The notes: generated by a model not told the origin, from the sequence alone. DNA of 64,000 bases from Gemmatimonadota bacterium (GCA_003134685.1 PLCA01000002.1:397966-461965), one strand, 5' to 3'; shown: positions 52,159 through 61,880, counted from the first letter of the stretch. Program-made: numbers and translations.

Positions 52159-54261
52159 TTGGAGATAAAGGCGAGACGCCGCGCGATCCTGCTCGGCCTG
52201 TTCGCTACATGTATTCTAGCGGTTTACTTCACGGATGTGTGGCTGGTGACGTGCGGCTTCGACGGCTGCCCGACGCCTCGCGCCATCCAGAACTTCGAGC
52301 CCGATCAGGGTGGCCGCATCCTGGACCGCTACAACCGCCTCATCGGGCGGCTGCAGCTCGTCCGGCGCATCAACGTTCCTCTGAAATCTGTCCCTGTGTT
52401 CGTTCAGCAGGCCTTCATCGCGACCGAAGACCGCCGGTTCTACCAGCACGGCGGACTCGACTGGCGCGGATTCGCTCGCGCTCTCATCACGAATCTGAAA
52501 GCCGGCCGCACGCGCGAAGGATTCAGCACCATCACGATGCAGGTGGCGCGCAACACCTTCGCGGTTCGAAAGTATCCGCCCCGGTCACTCCGGCAGAAGC
52601 TGGCGGAGCTCCGGCTGTCGCGATTGATCGAGGGTTCTCTCACCAAGCAGCAGATCCTCGAGCTGTACTTCAACGTCATCTACATGGGCAATGGCGTGTA
52701 CGGCGTAGAGGCAGCAAGCAGAGATCTTTTTGGCCGAAGCGTCAATCAGCTGACCCTGCCTCAGGCCGCGATGCTGGCCGCGCTTCCGAAAGCTCCGTCG
52801 GCATACACTCCGCGCCGCCACCCGGACCGCGCGCTCAATCGGCGCAATCTCGTGCTGAGCCTCATGGTCAAGGAAGGATACGTCTCGGCGAACAGACTGC
52901 CGGGACTCCAGGCGCAGCCGCTCCGAATCGCGCGCGACGAGTATAGGCCGCAGGACCCGAACGATTCATATGCGCTCGACGCGGTGCGCGCGAAAGTCGA
53001 TTCGATCATCCAGAGCGGAGGTGCCGATGTCGTCGATCTCACCGTTCGGACAACACTGGATCGCAACGCCCAGATCGCCGCCGATCGCGCGGTTCGACGC
53101 CAGGCCGCCTCGATCCAGTCGGAGACGGGTCGTCGCGCTCTGATACAGGGCGCGATGGTAGGCATCGATCCGCGGACCGGCGAAATCCGCGCACTCAGCG
53201 GGGGGCGACAGTACGAGCGCGGCAACTTCAACCGCGCGCTGCTCGCGCATCGCCAGCCCGGCTCCGCGTTCAAGCCGTTCGTGTATGCCGCGGCGATGGC
53301 CGCGGGATATACGCCTTCGTCCGAAGTGGATGACGATCCCATCGACGTCATTCAGGGACGCGACGTCTGGTCGCCGTCCAACTACGGTGACGAATATTTT
53401 GGACGAATCACCTTCCGCAAGGCGCTGATCAAATCGGCCAACGCCGCCACGGTGCGCGTCAGTCAGGCGGTTGGCATTCCGCGAATTATCGAGACCGCGC
53501 ACAAAAACGGAATCGTCAGCCCGCTCCCCAACGTCCCATCGATGGCGCTCGGCTCTGTCGAAGTGACGCCGATCGAGCTCGTGGCCGCGTACGCGCCGTT
53601 TGCGAATGGTGGACATAAGGTCACAGCGTGGCTCGTGCGAAGCATCTCCACCTCTGACGACGTTCCCATCTGGATTGCTCCGGAACCCGAGCGGAATCCC
53701 ATCCAGGTGATGGATCCTCGCGATGCCTATCAGGTGACGTCGATGCTGCAGTCGGTCGTCGACTACGGCACCGGCAAGGTCGTGCGCGATGATGGGGTGA
53801 AAGGACTCGTTGCGGGCAAAACCGGAACGACGAACAGCGGCACGGATGTCTGGTTCGTCGGCTACACGCCGACGATCGTCGCGGCGTTCTGGTTCGGCTT
53901 CGACAATCCCGCCCCAATCAGCGGCGACGCATCGGGCGGCAGGCTCGCCGCGCCCGCGTGGGTCGACTTCTACCAGAATGGCTGGCGCGAGTACGCATCA
54001 CCGAATGCATGGAACCCACCGGTCGGAATGGTGGAGCGCATCATCGACCCGACGACCGGATACCTGGCGACCGAATGGTGCCCGGTGTCGCGCAACGAGT
54101 ACTACAAGCCCGAGCGGGAGCTACCGACGATCCCGTGCCCCGAGCACGGCCCTGACACAGGCAACGATCAGAACAACGGAGACTGGCAGAACCAGCGCGA
54201 CTGGTCGAACGATTTCGGCAAGAAAATCAGCAAAGCGCTCGGCAAGATTTTCAAATTCTGA
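52159..54261 (+). CDS. Bifunctional penicillin-binding protein 1A
   Basis: A 700-residue class A PBP. Membrane anchor at residues 9-29; GT51 glycosyltransferase with catalytic Glu90 in IATEDRRFYQHGG and GFSTITMQVARN; transpeptidase with PGSAFKPFVY (Ser-x-x-Lys near 368), SANAATVRVSQ (SxN) and VAGKTGTTNSGTDVWFVGYTP (KTG near 554). It polymerises and crosslinks peptidoglycan. TTG 52159 is the only plausible start before the anchor. The tail is Asn/Asp/Trp-rich. It is divergent from the deacetylase gene and flanked by the two giant palindromes. Confidence 0.93.
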   Translation: MEIKARRRAILLGLFATCILAVYFTDVWLVTCGFDGCPTPRAIQNFEPDQGGRILDRYNRLIGRLQLVRRINVPLKSVPVFVQQAFIATEDRRFYQHGGLDWRGFARALITNLKAGRTREGFSTITMQVARNTFAVRKYPPRSLRQKLAELRLSRLIEGSLTKQQILELYFNVIYMGNGVYGVEAASRDLFGRSVNQLTLPQAAMLAALPKAPSAYTPRRHPDRALNRRNLVLSLMVKEGYVSANRLPGLQAQPLRIARDEYRPQDPNDSYALDAVRAKVDSIIQSGGADVVDLTVRTTLDRNAQIAADRAVRRQAASIQSETGRRALIQGAMVGIDPRTGEIRALSGGRQYERGNFNRALLAHRQPGSAFKPFVYAAAMAAGYTPSSEVDDDPIDVIQGRDVWSPSNYGDEYFGRITFRKALIKSANAATVRVSQAVGIPRIIETAHKNGIVSPLPNVPSMALGSVEVTPIELVAAYAPFANGGHKVTAWLVRSISTSDDVPIWIAPEPERNPIQVMDPRDAYQVTSMLQSVVDYGTGKVVRDDGVKGLVAGKTGTTNSGTDVWFVGYTPTIVAAFWFGFDNPAPISGDASGGRLAAPAWVDFYQNGWREYASPNAWNPPVGMVERIIDPTTGYLATEWCPVSRNEYYKPERELPTIPCPEHGPDTGNDQNNGDWQNQRDWSNDFGKKISKALGKIFKF

Positions 54262-54311
54262 CCCCAGCTTTGAGCGGTGTGGTTCGAGAAATCTCGGTTT
54301 GGGTCGAGTCG

Positions 54312-54741
54312 GTGGATCCCCTTCGGCACCCTGCCCGCTAACGCGGGCACCCGCGCTCGCTTGGTCGGAGCCCCTAACTACGCTCCCTCGCGCTCGCTTT
54401 GCAAAGCGGCCTACGAGGACCCACCGCCTCTCCCGCACGGATCTCTGCGATCCAAGAAGCCCGTGCAACGAGTGACTCAGACTGAATTCTCGCCCGGGCT
54501 TTGCTCGCGCGTGTTTGACTTCTTGCTCGGAGATCGTGCCGGAAGACTGCGCTGGCACTGGAGGGCGCTGCGCCGCCCGCGCGCTTCGCGCGCGTGCAGT
54601 TACGGAGCCGTACGGGAGAGGCGAGCTGTCCTCGTAGGCGCTTCCCAAAACGAGCGCGAGGAGGAGACCCGCGACTGAGCGGAGCGAAGGAGCGCAGTTA
54701 GGGGCTCCGACCAAGCGAGTGTAGCGCCGAAGAGGATACCT
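54312..54741. repeat. Giant palindromic intergenic element B
   Basis: Arms CTCGCTTGGTCGGAGCCCCT...at 54356-54379 pair perfectly with 54696-54719; outer GGATCCCCTTCGGC pairs with GCCGAAGAGGATACC; a further inner pair involves GGCCTACGAGGAC and GTCCTCGTAGGCG. It shares with element A (in inverted orientation) the edge TATCCTCTTCGG, the CCTGCCCG...CGGGCACCCG hairpin and the internal GTGCAGTTACG next to a GC-rich hairpin. No gene is supported in 54262-54772. Confidence 0.85.
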
Positions 54742-54772
54742 CGCCTCGACCCGAGCAGAGATCTCTAGGAAA

Positions 54773-56029
54773 CTAAACGACGCCGAGAAAGTCTCGGGGC
54801 GACGCAGCGAACCCAGGGAAGATCCGGTCGAGTGCGCGGGCTCCGAGATGGTGTTGCACGACCTCAGCGAAGACCGAACGGAAGTCAGTCGTGAGTGCGA
54901 GGTCGCGGCCCTCATAAAGCTGCTCCTGCTCGAGGCCCGGCCACTTCCCGTGCACTTTGCCGCCCTTCACCTGCCCGCCGATCACGAATAGCGCGCCGGC
55001 GTGACCGTGATCCGTCCCGCGATTTCCGTTCTCCCTCGCCATCCGTCCGAACTCCGACATCGTGAGAATCACGACATCGTCCATCCTGTCGCCAAGGTCG
55101 GTGACGAGCGCCGCGATCGATCTGGAGAAATCGTCGAGCCGCTGCGCCAACTGACCCGTCGCCCCGCCCTGATTCACGTGCGTGTCCCAGCCGCCGACAT
55201 CGGCGAACGCGATCTCGAGTCCGACGTTGGCCTTGATCAGCTGCGCGATCTGCAGCAGCCGCTGGCCGAACTGCGATCTCGGGTACTCGGCGTTGTTCTG
55301 CGGCAGATATTTCTGTGGGTTCGCCGAGCGCAGCATCTTGACCGCGTCGAACATCTCGGCGCCTGTTCCGTGCACGAGATCCGCGGATCCCGTGCGGTAC
55401 AATGCTTCGAGACGCTCCGCCGAGCTGCCGGTGGCGCGCACGCTGAATTCGTCGAGGCTGTTCATCGCGACAGTCGCGCTCGGCCCTTCGAGAATCCGCG
55501 GCGTCTGCGGCGTCAGTGATACGGCGCGGAAGGGAGTCTTGGCGAGGTTGCACTCGTCGCACGTCCCCTTCACGGCGAGATAGCGATTGAGCCAGCCGTC
55601 CGCCGTTCCCTTGTTGTCGGGCGTGCCCGTCTCCATGTAGTCCTGCGCATCGAAGTGCGAGCGCGTGGTGCTCGGACTGCCCACGGCGTGAATCGGCGCG
55701 AGCATCTTCCGATCGTATAGAGGCTTGAGCGGCGCGAGCGCGGGGTGCAGTCCAAAGAATCCGTCGAGATCGATCGCTCCGCCCTCGGCGCTCCGCGACG
55801 GCTGTGGGATCGCAATCGAGGGGCGCATCCCATAGTACGCCCGCTCGCCGTGGGGGACGACGATGTTGAGCGCATCGGCGGCTCCGCGCTGGAAGAGACA
55901 GATCAGCACCTTTCCCTTGGGCGCGTTCACCAGCTCCATCCCAAACGCTGTGCGCCGGAGAAAGCTCGGGCTCAATCCCATCGTCACGAGCGCCAGTGCG
56001 CCCGACTTCATGAATGCTCTGCGTTCCAT
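54773..56029 (-). CDS. DUF1501 family protein, Tat-exported
   Basis: A 418-residue protein with a twin-arginine-type signal (MERRAFMKSGALALVTMGLS) and the DUF1501 fold related to alkaline phosphatase/sulfatase superfamily enzymes: ICLFQRGAADALNIVVPHGE, FFGLHPALAPLKPLYD, TRSHFDAQDYMETG, GGWDTHVNQGGATGQLA, VVILTMSEFGRMARENGNRGTDHGHAG. These genes always accompany DUF1800 genes, as here (67 bp downstream of one). Function unresolved; a role in processing an exported substrate is suspected. ATG 56029 places the signal at the N-terminus. Confidence 0.9.
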   Translation of the reverse strand: MERRAFMKSGALALVTMGLSPSFLRRTAFGMELVNAPKGKVLICLFQRGAADALNIVVPHGERAYYGMRPSIAIPQPSRSAEGGAIDLDGFFGLHPALAPLKPLYDRKMLAPIHAVGSPSTTRSHFDAQDYMETGTPDNKGTADGWLNRYLAVKGTCDECNLAKTPFRAVSLTPQTPRILEGPSATVAMNSLDEFSVRATGSSAERLEALYRTGSADLVHGTGAEMFDAVKMLRSANPQKYLPQNNAEYPRSQFGQRLLQIAQLIKANVGLEIAFADVGGWDTHVNQGGATGQLAQRLDDFSRSIAALVTDLGDRMDDVVILTMSEFGRMARENGNRGTDHGHAGALFVIGGQVKGGKVHGKWPGLEQEQLYEGRDLALTTDFRSVFAEVVQHHLGARALDRIFPGFAASPRDFLGVV

Positions 56030-56111
56030 TTCAACTACCCCCAATTGCCAACTGAGAACTCATACCCGTGCTGATCTGCGCTCCACGCGCCAGCGAAGCG
56101 TGCGAAGCTTG

Positions 56112-58049
56112 TTAGTGCCGCTGAAACTCCGGCGAACCCAGCGCGAGTCCCACGATCTGCGAGAGTCCGGTGAGCTGCGGAATGTTTGCAAAGCCGCGTC
56201 CCTGAAGTGCTCCGCCTTTCCCGCCCTGATTCTGATTGCGCTGAGCGCGCGCTGCATTCTGTCCATTGGCACCGTCCGCCATTGCTTCTCCCGACATCCC
56301 TGAATCAGGATTTGCCTCGGCGGGTGCCATGTTCTGTATTCCCTTCACCCCCGCGCCATTGGCGAGCATCGGATGCTCGCCCGAGAGCAGCACCGCGCGC
56401 GTATCGGGCGACACCATGCCATTCAGTATCGTCGCGACGACTGCATCCACCTGCTTGTCGCGCGGCGCCGAGCCGATCGTGTCGAGCGCGGGCAACGCGC
56501 GGATGTCGGCACCGGGTAGACGTCCTGCCGCGGCCGCCATTCCGAAATTGATTCGATTCAGAATCGCGCCCGTATTCATCCACGACTCGCCGGTCTCGGG
56601 CCAACCGTTGGGCGCCTGGTGTCCGAAGATCGGCTCTCCGAGATACGCTATCACCTGTGCGGTGCGCGGTGTGCTGTCGGGCACGGCGTTGAGAGCGCGC
56701 ATCGCGCTCACGACTACCTCGAACGGCGATTTAACCTTGCTGCGAAATGCCTGCTGCGAGAAAAACTCGGGCGAAGTAACGATCGAGCGCAGGACCTCGC
56801 GAATATCGCCGTCGGTCGCCATATAAACCTGAGCTGCGTGATCGACCAGCGCCTTCGATGGAGAATCGCTCACGAAGCGGCGCGCCAGCTTGAACGAGAT
56901 GAAGTGCGCCGTGGCCGGACTCTTCGCCAGGATGTCGAGCACATCTTCGGCGTCTTCCATCCCGCGGCCCGCGGCGAGCTTGTGGCCGAGCACCAGCTTC
57001 TCGCCCGCGTCGTGCACCTGCGGACGGAAAATGAAGCCGCCGCCCTGTGCGGGAGGCTTGATCGTCCAGCCGGTGAAGGCGCGCGCGACGTTGATCACGT
57101 CCTGCTGTGTGTATCCACCGTCGACGCCCAATGTGTGCAGCTCGAGCAGCTCGCGCCCGTAGTTCTCGTTCAGTCCCTGACGCTTCCGCTGCTGCTGCTG
57201 TTGTTGCTGCCGCTGTCTCTGCTGCCCGGCTCGCATGACTCCCATGATCCCGCCAAATCCGCCTCTGCCGAGCGGTCGAGCCCGGGGGAACTCGTTCTGT
57301 GCATTGAGCGTCGGCCGACTGCTGTCAGCCATGCTGCGCGCGTTGTCCAGATAGAAGAGCATCGCCGGGCTCTGCGCCACCGCTTCGAGCAGGCCGCGGA
57401 ACTTCCCGAGCGCGCGTGGGCGAATGACGTTCTGATCGAAATCGACGAGGTAGTATGGCTCGGGCGCGCCCTTCGCCGCGTAGATGTTGAAGTGGTTCTC
57501 CCAGAAATCGGTCATGACTTCCTGGAGCTGCCGCTCGCTCGCCACCGCCCGCGCCGCGCGCGATGACTGGAGCTGTGTCACCACCTGGCGGCGCGAATTG
57601 CCCTGCTGCTGCTGCTGCCGCATCTGCGCGACCTCATCCGCTGTCATCGCCTTTGTCGTGTCCGCACGGTCGCGCTTCACTTCTTTGCGCTGTTGCTGCT
57701 GTTCGGCGTATTGCTTCAGGAGATCGTTCTGATTCTGGTCGAGCGCGGAATAGTTCCGGACGAACGCGGTCATCGCGTCATCGTTGATCTTTTCGGGTTG
57801 GAGCTGCTGATCGATCCATTTGTCGAGACCGATCGCGCGAACCTTGAGGATGTCGCCGGGTTTCGCGCCGAAGGTGAGGCGATTCAATGCCTGGATTATC
57901 TGCTGGTCGGCGGGGAGCTCGCGTACATCGGAGCGCGCTATAACGGTTTTCGCCGGTGTCTTCGCACCGGTTTTCTGCGCAAATACGCCAACGGGTGCGA
58001 CGCTCAGGAGCATCGCCGCGGCCATTCCGATCAGTTTTGTGATACGCAT
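56112..58049 (-). CDS. DUF1800 family protein, secreted
   Basis: A 645-residue protein with a signal peptide (LIGMAAAMLLSVAPVGVFA) and a DUF1800 domain: ALNRLTFGAKPGDILKVRAIGLDKWIDQQL, NYGRELLELHTLGVDGGYTQQDVINVARAFTGW, RRFVSDSP, APNGWPETGESWMNTGAILNRINF. Gln-rich tracts interrupt it (QQQQRKE, QQQQQQRKRQ). It precedes the DUF1501 gene on the same strand and is divergent from the kinase gene (144-bp gap). Function unknown beyond the conserved pairing. Confidence 0.9.
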   Translation of the reverse strand: MRITKLIGMAAAMLLSVAPVGVFAQKTGAKTPAKTVIARSDVRELPADQQIIQALNRLTFGAKPGDILKVRAIGLDKWIDQQLQPEKINDDAMTAFVRNYSALDQNQNDLLKQYAEQQQQRKEVKRDRADTTKAMTADEVAQMRQQQQQGNSRRQVVTQLQSSRAARAVASERQLQEVMTDFWENHFNIYAAKGAPEPYYLVDFDQNVIRPRALGKFRGLLEAVAQSPAMLFYLDNARSMADSSRPTLNAQNEFPRARPLGRGGFGGIMGVMRAGQQRQRQQQQQQQRKRQGLNENYGRELLELHTLGVDGGYTQQDVINVARAFTGWTIKPPAQGGGFIFRPQVHDAGEKLVLGHKLAAGRGMEDAEDVLDILAKSPATAHFISFKLARRFVSDSPSKALVDHAAQVYMATDGDIREVLRSIVTSPEFFSQQAFRSKVKSPFEVVVSAMRALNAVPDSTPRTAQVIAYLGEPIFGHQAPNGWPETGESWMNTGAILNRINFGMAAAAGRLPGADIRALPALDTIGSAPRDKQVDAVVATILNGMVSPDTRAVLLSGEHPMLANGAGVKGIQNMAPAEANPDSGMSGEAMADGANGQNAARAQRNQNQGGKGGALQGRGFANIPQLTGLSQIVGLALGSPEFQRH

Positions 58050-58193
58050 TTTCTCCCTCGCAGCGTGCTGTAGAGTAGACGCGCGCCTCGGCTGGACGTT
58101 AATCCCGTCTGTGTGCGATCTAACGCGGGTGCCAACCTTCTGCCCCCTTCTGCTATCTAATAGGCTGACAGGTTTGCAGACCCTAACTCCTCA

Positions 58194-59636
58194 ATGTCCT
58201 CTATCTCCGATCGCCTGCTTTCCGCTCTTGGCGGATCCTACACCATTGAGCGTGAGCTCACTGGCGGCGGGATGGCTCACGTGTTCGTGGCCGAAGACCA
58301 TGATCTTGGGCGCAAGGTCGTCATCAAGATTCTCCCGCCTGAGCTGGCAGCGAGCGTATCGGCTGAGCGTTTTCGTCGCGAGATACTAACGGTCGCGAGA
58401 CTGCAGCACCCCCACATTGTCCCGATACTCAAAGCGGGAGAATTAGACGGACTTCCGTATTTCGTGATGCCGTACGTCGACGGCGAGTCGATCGACATCA
58501 GGCTGCGCCGTAGCCGCACGCTCGGTGTTCGCGAGACACTCGGCATCATGAAGGATGTGGCGCGCGCGCTTGCGTTCGCGCACGAGCACGACGTCGTGCA
58601 CCGCGACATCAAGCCCGGCAACGTTCTCCTCGCCGCCGGTTCCGCGACCGTCACGGACTTCGGGGTCGCGAAGGCGCTGTCGTCCGCGCGCAGGTCAGGC
58701 GAGAAGGGCGCCGGGCTCACGAACACGGGGATGTCGCTGGGCACCATTCTCTACATGGCGCCGGAACAGGCGGCGGGTGATCCCGACATCGATGGGCGGG
58801 CGGATATTTATTCGCTCGGAATCACCGCGTACGAGATGCTCGCCGGCGCCGCTCCATTCGCGAATCTCGGTCCGCGCGAGATGCTGACGGCGAGGCTCAC
58901 TCTTCCGCCGCCGCCGCTCTCGACGATCCGGAAGGATGTGCCCGCGGGCCTGGAGCGACTGATCGCGCGCTGTCTGGCGATCGATCCAGCCGATCGTCCA
59001 CAGACCGCGACTGCGCTCGTCGAAGCGCTGGAGGAGCCGGAGACATTCAGCGGGTCGTTCGCGTCGTCGGCTCCGAAAATGGCGCGTCACGGATCCCGGG
59101 TGAAACGCGCGGTGATCGGCGCGCTGGCCCTGGTCGGAGCGATTGTCGTCAGCGCCGGGGTCTATGAGAGACTGCACGCTGGCAATTCATCCGTTCAAGC
59201 GGAGTCGACGACCAACGCCCGCTTCCCGGTCAATCTCGGCGTCATCGCGGTGCTGCCGTTCGTGAATCTGGGGGCCGATTCCACGAACGCCTATCTCGCG
59301 ACCGGCCTGACGAATGCTGTCGCAGGCAAGTTGATGAGGACGGAGGGCCTGCGCGTTCTCGCGCCCGGCCGCCCGCGCTCAGTGAAGCGTCGCAGCGACA
59401 CCGCCAGCACCGCCAACGTCTCGGCGCGTCTCGTGCTCGAGGGAACGGTGGAGCGCATTGGCGACAGGCTGCGCGTGACCGCGCGTCTGAGCAACACCGA
59501 TGACGACGTGATGCAGTGGGCGGACGTGTTCGACCGGGATGTCAAAGACATCTTCGCCGTCGAGGATGAGATCGCGGAAGCGATCGTCGCGTCGGTCACT
59601 CCGATGGCGGGGCAAAGGAAGGGAAGCCCCGGGTAA
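58194..59636 (+). CDS. Membrane Ser/Thr protein kinase with periplasmic TolB-like domain
   Basis: A 480-residue PknB-type kinase: Gly-rich loop ELTGGGMAHVF, Lys45 in VVIKIL, catalytic Asp138 in VVHRDIKPGNVL, TDFGVAKAL, and YMAPEQAAGDPDIDGRADIYSLG. A membrane helix follows near residue 305-325 (VIGALALVGAIVVSAGVY), then a periplasmic domain opening IAVLPFVNLGADSTNAYLATGLTNAVAGKLMRTEGLRVLAP, the TolB/FlgO-like N-terminal fold common on kinases in Gemmatimonadota and Acidobacteria. It presumably senses an envelope signal. No substrate is evident nearby. Confidence 0.93.
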   Translation: MSSISDRLLSALGGSYTIERELTGGGMAHVFVAEDHDLGRKVVIKILPPELAASVSAERFRREILTVARLQHPHIVPILKAGELDGLPYFVMPYVDGESIDIRLRRSRTLGVRETLGIMKDVARALAFAHEHDVVHRDIKPGNVLLAAGSATVTDFGVAKALSSARRSGEKGAGLTNTGMSLGTILYMAPEQAAGDPDIDGRADIYSLGITAYEMLAGAAPFANLGPREMLTARLTLPPPPLSTIRKDVPAGLERLIARCLAIDPADRPQTATALVEALEEPETFSGSFASSAPKMARHGSRVKRAVIGALALVGAIVVSAGVYERLHAGNSSVQAESTTNARFPVNLGVIAVLPFVNLGADSTNAYLATGLTNAVAGKLMRTEGLRVLAPGRPRSVKRRSDTASTANVSARLVLEGTVERIGDRLRVTARLSNTDDDVMQWADVFDRDVKDIFAVEDEIAEAIVASVTPMAGQRKGSPG

Positions 59637-59717
59637 CCTTGCGCCTGTGGCGGTCACGGCGGATATAATTCGGGCTAGCGGGAAGTGGTACTTCGGACCA
59701 ACCACCACACACCACCC

Positions 59718-60743
59718 ATGACAAAATTCGCGAACATCCTCGAGACCGTCGGCAACACGCCTGTCGTCAAAATCGGCAAGCTCGCGCCGCCGAACGTCAA
59801 CCTCTACGTCAAGATCGAAGCGTTCAATCCGCTTGGCTCGGTGAAAGATCGCCTCGCCCTCGGCATCATCGAGGACGCCGAGCGTCGGGGCGCGCTCAAG
59901 CCGGGACAAACCGTTGTCGAAGCGACGAGCGGCAACACCGGCATCGGACTCGCCATGGTGTGCGCGCAGAGGGGCTATCCACTCGTGGTCACGATGGCGG
60001 AGTCCTTCAGCATCGAGCGGCGCAAGCTGATGCGCTTCCTCGGAGCGAAGGTCGTTCTGACCCCCGCCGCCGAGGGCGCGACGGGGATGGTAAGGAAAAC
60101 GATCGCGCTCGCGAAGAAAAATGGATGGTTCTATACGCGGCAGTTCGAGAACGAGGCGAATGCCGAGTACCATTCGCGAACGACGGCGAGAGAGATCATC
60201 GCCGATTTTGCCGGTGAGCGGCTGGACTACTGGGTTACGGGCTTCGGAACCGGCGGGACGCTCAAAGGAGTCGGTCGCGTGCTCGCGAAGGAGCGGCCTG
60301 AGGTGAAGGTCGTAGTCTCCGAGCCGGCCGACGCGCCGATGCTCACCAGCGCCACGCCGCAGGAGCGGGAGTCCGACGGCTCACCAAAGTCGCGCCACCC
60401 GGCATGGAAGCCACATCCGATCCAGGGCTGGAGCCCCGACTTTATCGCGAAGCTCACAGGTGATGCCGTGGACATGGGTATCGTCGATCAGGTCATCACG
60501 ATTCCAGGACCCGTGGCGATGCAGTGGAGCAGGCAGCTCGCGATGAACGAAGGAATCTTCGTCGGCACGTCCTCCGGTGCCACGTTCGCCGCCGCACTCG
60601 AAGTCTGCAAAGGCGCGCCGAAGGGGACGACCATTCTCTGCATGCTTCCCGACACCGGCGAACGCTATCTCAGTACTCCGCTGTTCGGTGACATCCTGGC
60701 GGAAATGAACGCGGATGAGCTCGCGATTTCCAGCATGGCCTGA
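59718..60743 (+). CDS. cysK: Cysteine synthase A (O-acetylserine sulfhydrylase)
   Basis: A 341-residue PLP enzyme making cysteine from O-acetylserine and sulfide. Family blocks: ILETVGNTPVVKI, EAFNPLGSVKDRLAL (PLP Lys), EATSGNTGIGLAMVCA (substrate loop), GFGTGGTLKGVGRVL (phosphate cup), EGIFVGTSSGATFAAAL and the C-terminal MLPDTGERYLSTPLF. ATG 59718 starts MTKFANILETVGNTP. A roughly 20-residue insert (SATPQERESDGSPKSRHPAWK) precedes the HPIQG motif. The response-regulator gene follows 18 bp downstream. Confidence 0.95.
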   Translation: MTKFANILETVGNTPVVKIGKLAPPNVNLYVKIEAFNPLGSVKDRLALGIIEDAERRGALKPGQTVVEATSGNTGIGLAMVCAQRGYPLVVTMAESFSIERRKLMRFLGAKVVLTPAAEGATGMVRKTIALAKKNGWFYTRQFENEANAEYHSRTTAREIIADFAGERLDYWVTGFGTGGTLKGVGRVLAKERPEVKVVVSEPADAPMLTSATPQERESDGSPKSRHPAWKPHPIQGWSPDFIAKLTGDAVDMGIVDQVITIPGPVAMQWSRQLAMNEGIFVGTSSGATFAAALEVCKGAPKGTTILCMLPDTGERYLSTPLFGDILAEMNADELAISSMA

Positions 60744-60761
60744 CCCATTCGATCTCCCACC

Positions 60762-61715
60762 GTGGCTAAGCAAAAACTCCTGATCGTGGACGACGAGATA
60801 ACCGTCGCCAGAGGCCTCGAGACGCGGCTCACGAAGCTCGGGTACGAGGTGACTGGCATAGCCTCGTCCGGGGATGAGGCCAGCGCGATGACGGCCCAGG
60901 CGGCGCCGGACTTGATGCTGATGGACATCAAGCTACGCGGCGATATGAGCAGCGTTGGGACCGGTGAGCGTCGCAGGTACGGGAAGATCCCGGTCGTCTT
61001 CATGATCGCTGAGGCGGACGAAGCAAACCTGCCGCCGGCCAGCGTGAATGATCCCTATGACTACGTCGTCAAGCCGGGCACGGATCGGGAGTTGCGCGCC
61101 ATCATCGAGCTTGCTCTGCGCAAGCAAGGAGCGGCGAACGCGGTCCATGAAATCGAAGATCACTTCTTCTCCGCCTCGATCGACATGCTCTGCCATCTCG
61201 ACTTCGACGGACACTTCAAGCGGCTCAATCCGGCGTGGGAGCGAACACTCGGCTTCACTGTCGAGGAGCTGATGTCGCGGCCGTTCATCGAGTTCGTGCA
61301 CCCGGATGATCGCGCGCGCACGCTGAAGCAGAACGCCCTCGTCAGAGCGGGCGGCAAAGCGCTCGCCTTCGAGAATCGCTATCTCTGCAAGGATGGCTCG
61401 TTCCGATGGTTTCACTGGAATGCGGCGTCGGATTCCGCCGACCGCGTCATCTACTCCATGGCGCGTGACATCACCGCAGCAAAGCAGGCGGAGGAAGAAC
61501 GCGAAAAGCTGGTGCGGGAGCTGCAGACCGCGCTGGCCGAGCTAAATACCTTGCGCGAGATATTGCCGATCTGCTCGTATTGCAGAAAAATCCGTGACGA
61601 CGAGAACTACTGGCACACGGTCGAGAACTACATCTCCCGGCACACGTCAACCCAGTTCAGCCACAGCATCTGTCCGAGCTGCATGGCGACTGAGTTCGAG
61701 TCACAGGCTCGATAA
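60762..61715 (+). CDS. REC-PAS response regulator with Cys-rich output segment
   Basis: A 317-residue protein. The receiver domain (1-120) has LLIVDDE, phospho-acceptor Asp in LMLMDIKLRG and the Lys in YVVKPG, but the usual Thr/Ser after strand 4 is replaced (VVFMIAEADE), which may weaken switching. A PAS domain (about 130-250) follows, then a short coiled coil (AEEEREKLVRELQTALAELNTLREIL) and a Cys-containing tail (ICSYCRKIRDDENYWHTVENYI...SICPSCMATEF) with two CxxC pairs likely to bind metal. This tail recurs in diguanylate-free PAS/REC proteins; the output is unknown. Start GTG 60762. Confidence 0.88.
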   Translation: MAKQKLLIVDDEITVARGLETRLTKLGYEVTGIASSGDEASAMTAQAAPDLMLMDIKLRGDMSSVGTGERRRYGKIPVVFMIAEADEANLPPASVNDPYDYVVKPGTDRELRAIIELALRKQGAANAVHEIEDHFFSASIDMLCHLDFDGHFKRLNPAWERTLGFTVEELMSRPFIEFVHPDDRARTLKQNALVRAGGKALAFENRYLCKDGSFRWFHWNAASDSADRVIYSMARDITAAKQAEEEREKLVRELQTALAELNTLREILPICSYCRKIRDDENYWHTVENYISRHTSTQFSHSICPSCMATEFESQAR

Positions 61716-61802
61716 ATTGGAACGCAAACCAAAAAAAGCGCTCGCAACGCCGTTTCCAACTCGATACTTTGGGAGTCTAATAGTTACAACCCGAGGATTC
61801 CT

Positions 61803-61830
61803 TGCAGGAGCGGTCTAGTCCGCTCCTGCA
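61803..61830. terminator. Perfect hairpin downstream of response regulator
   Basis: TGCAGGAGCGG-TCTAGT-CCGCTCCTGCA, an 11-bp perfect stem, lies 88 bp after the REC-PAS gene and 50 bp before the next start. It lacks a T-tract on the plus strand, so it is a terminator or barrier only by position and strength. Confidence 0.5.
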
Positions 61831-61880
61831 GTCTGTCACGTATACTGGCGACGAGTCGCCGCAGGTCGAAGGAGCCGAGT

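Noticed and set aside
54121-54915. 264-codon minus-strand frame across palindrome B and the PBP1A 3' end
   Set aside because: Runs through the palindrome and antisense to PBP1A; no domain or start signal.
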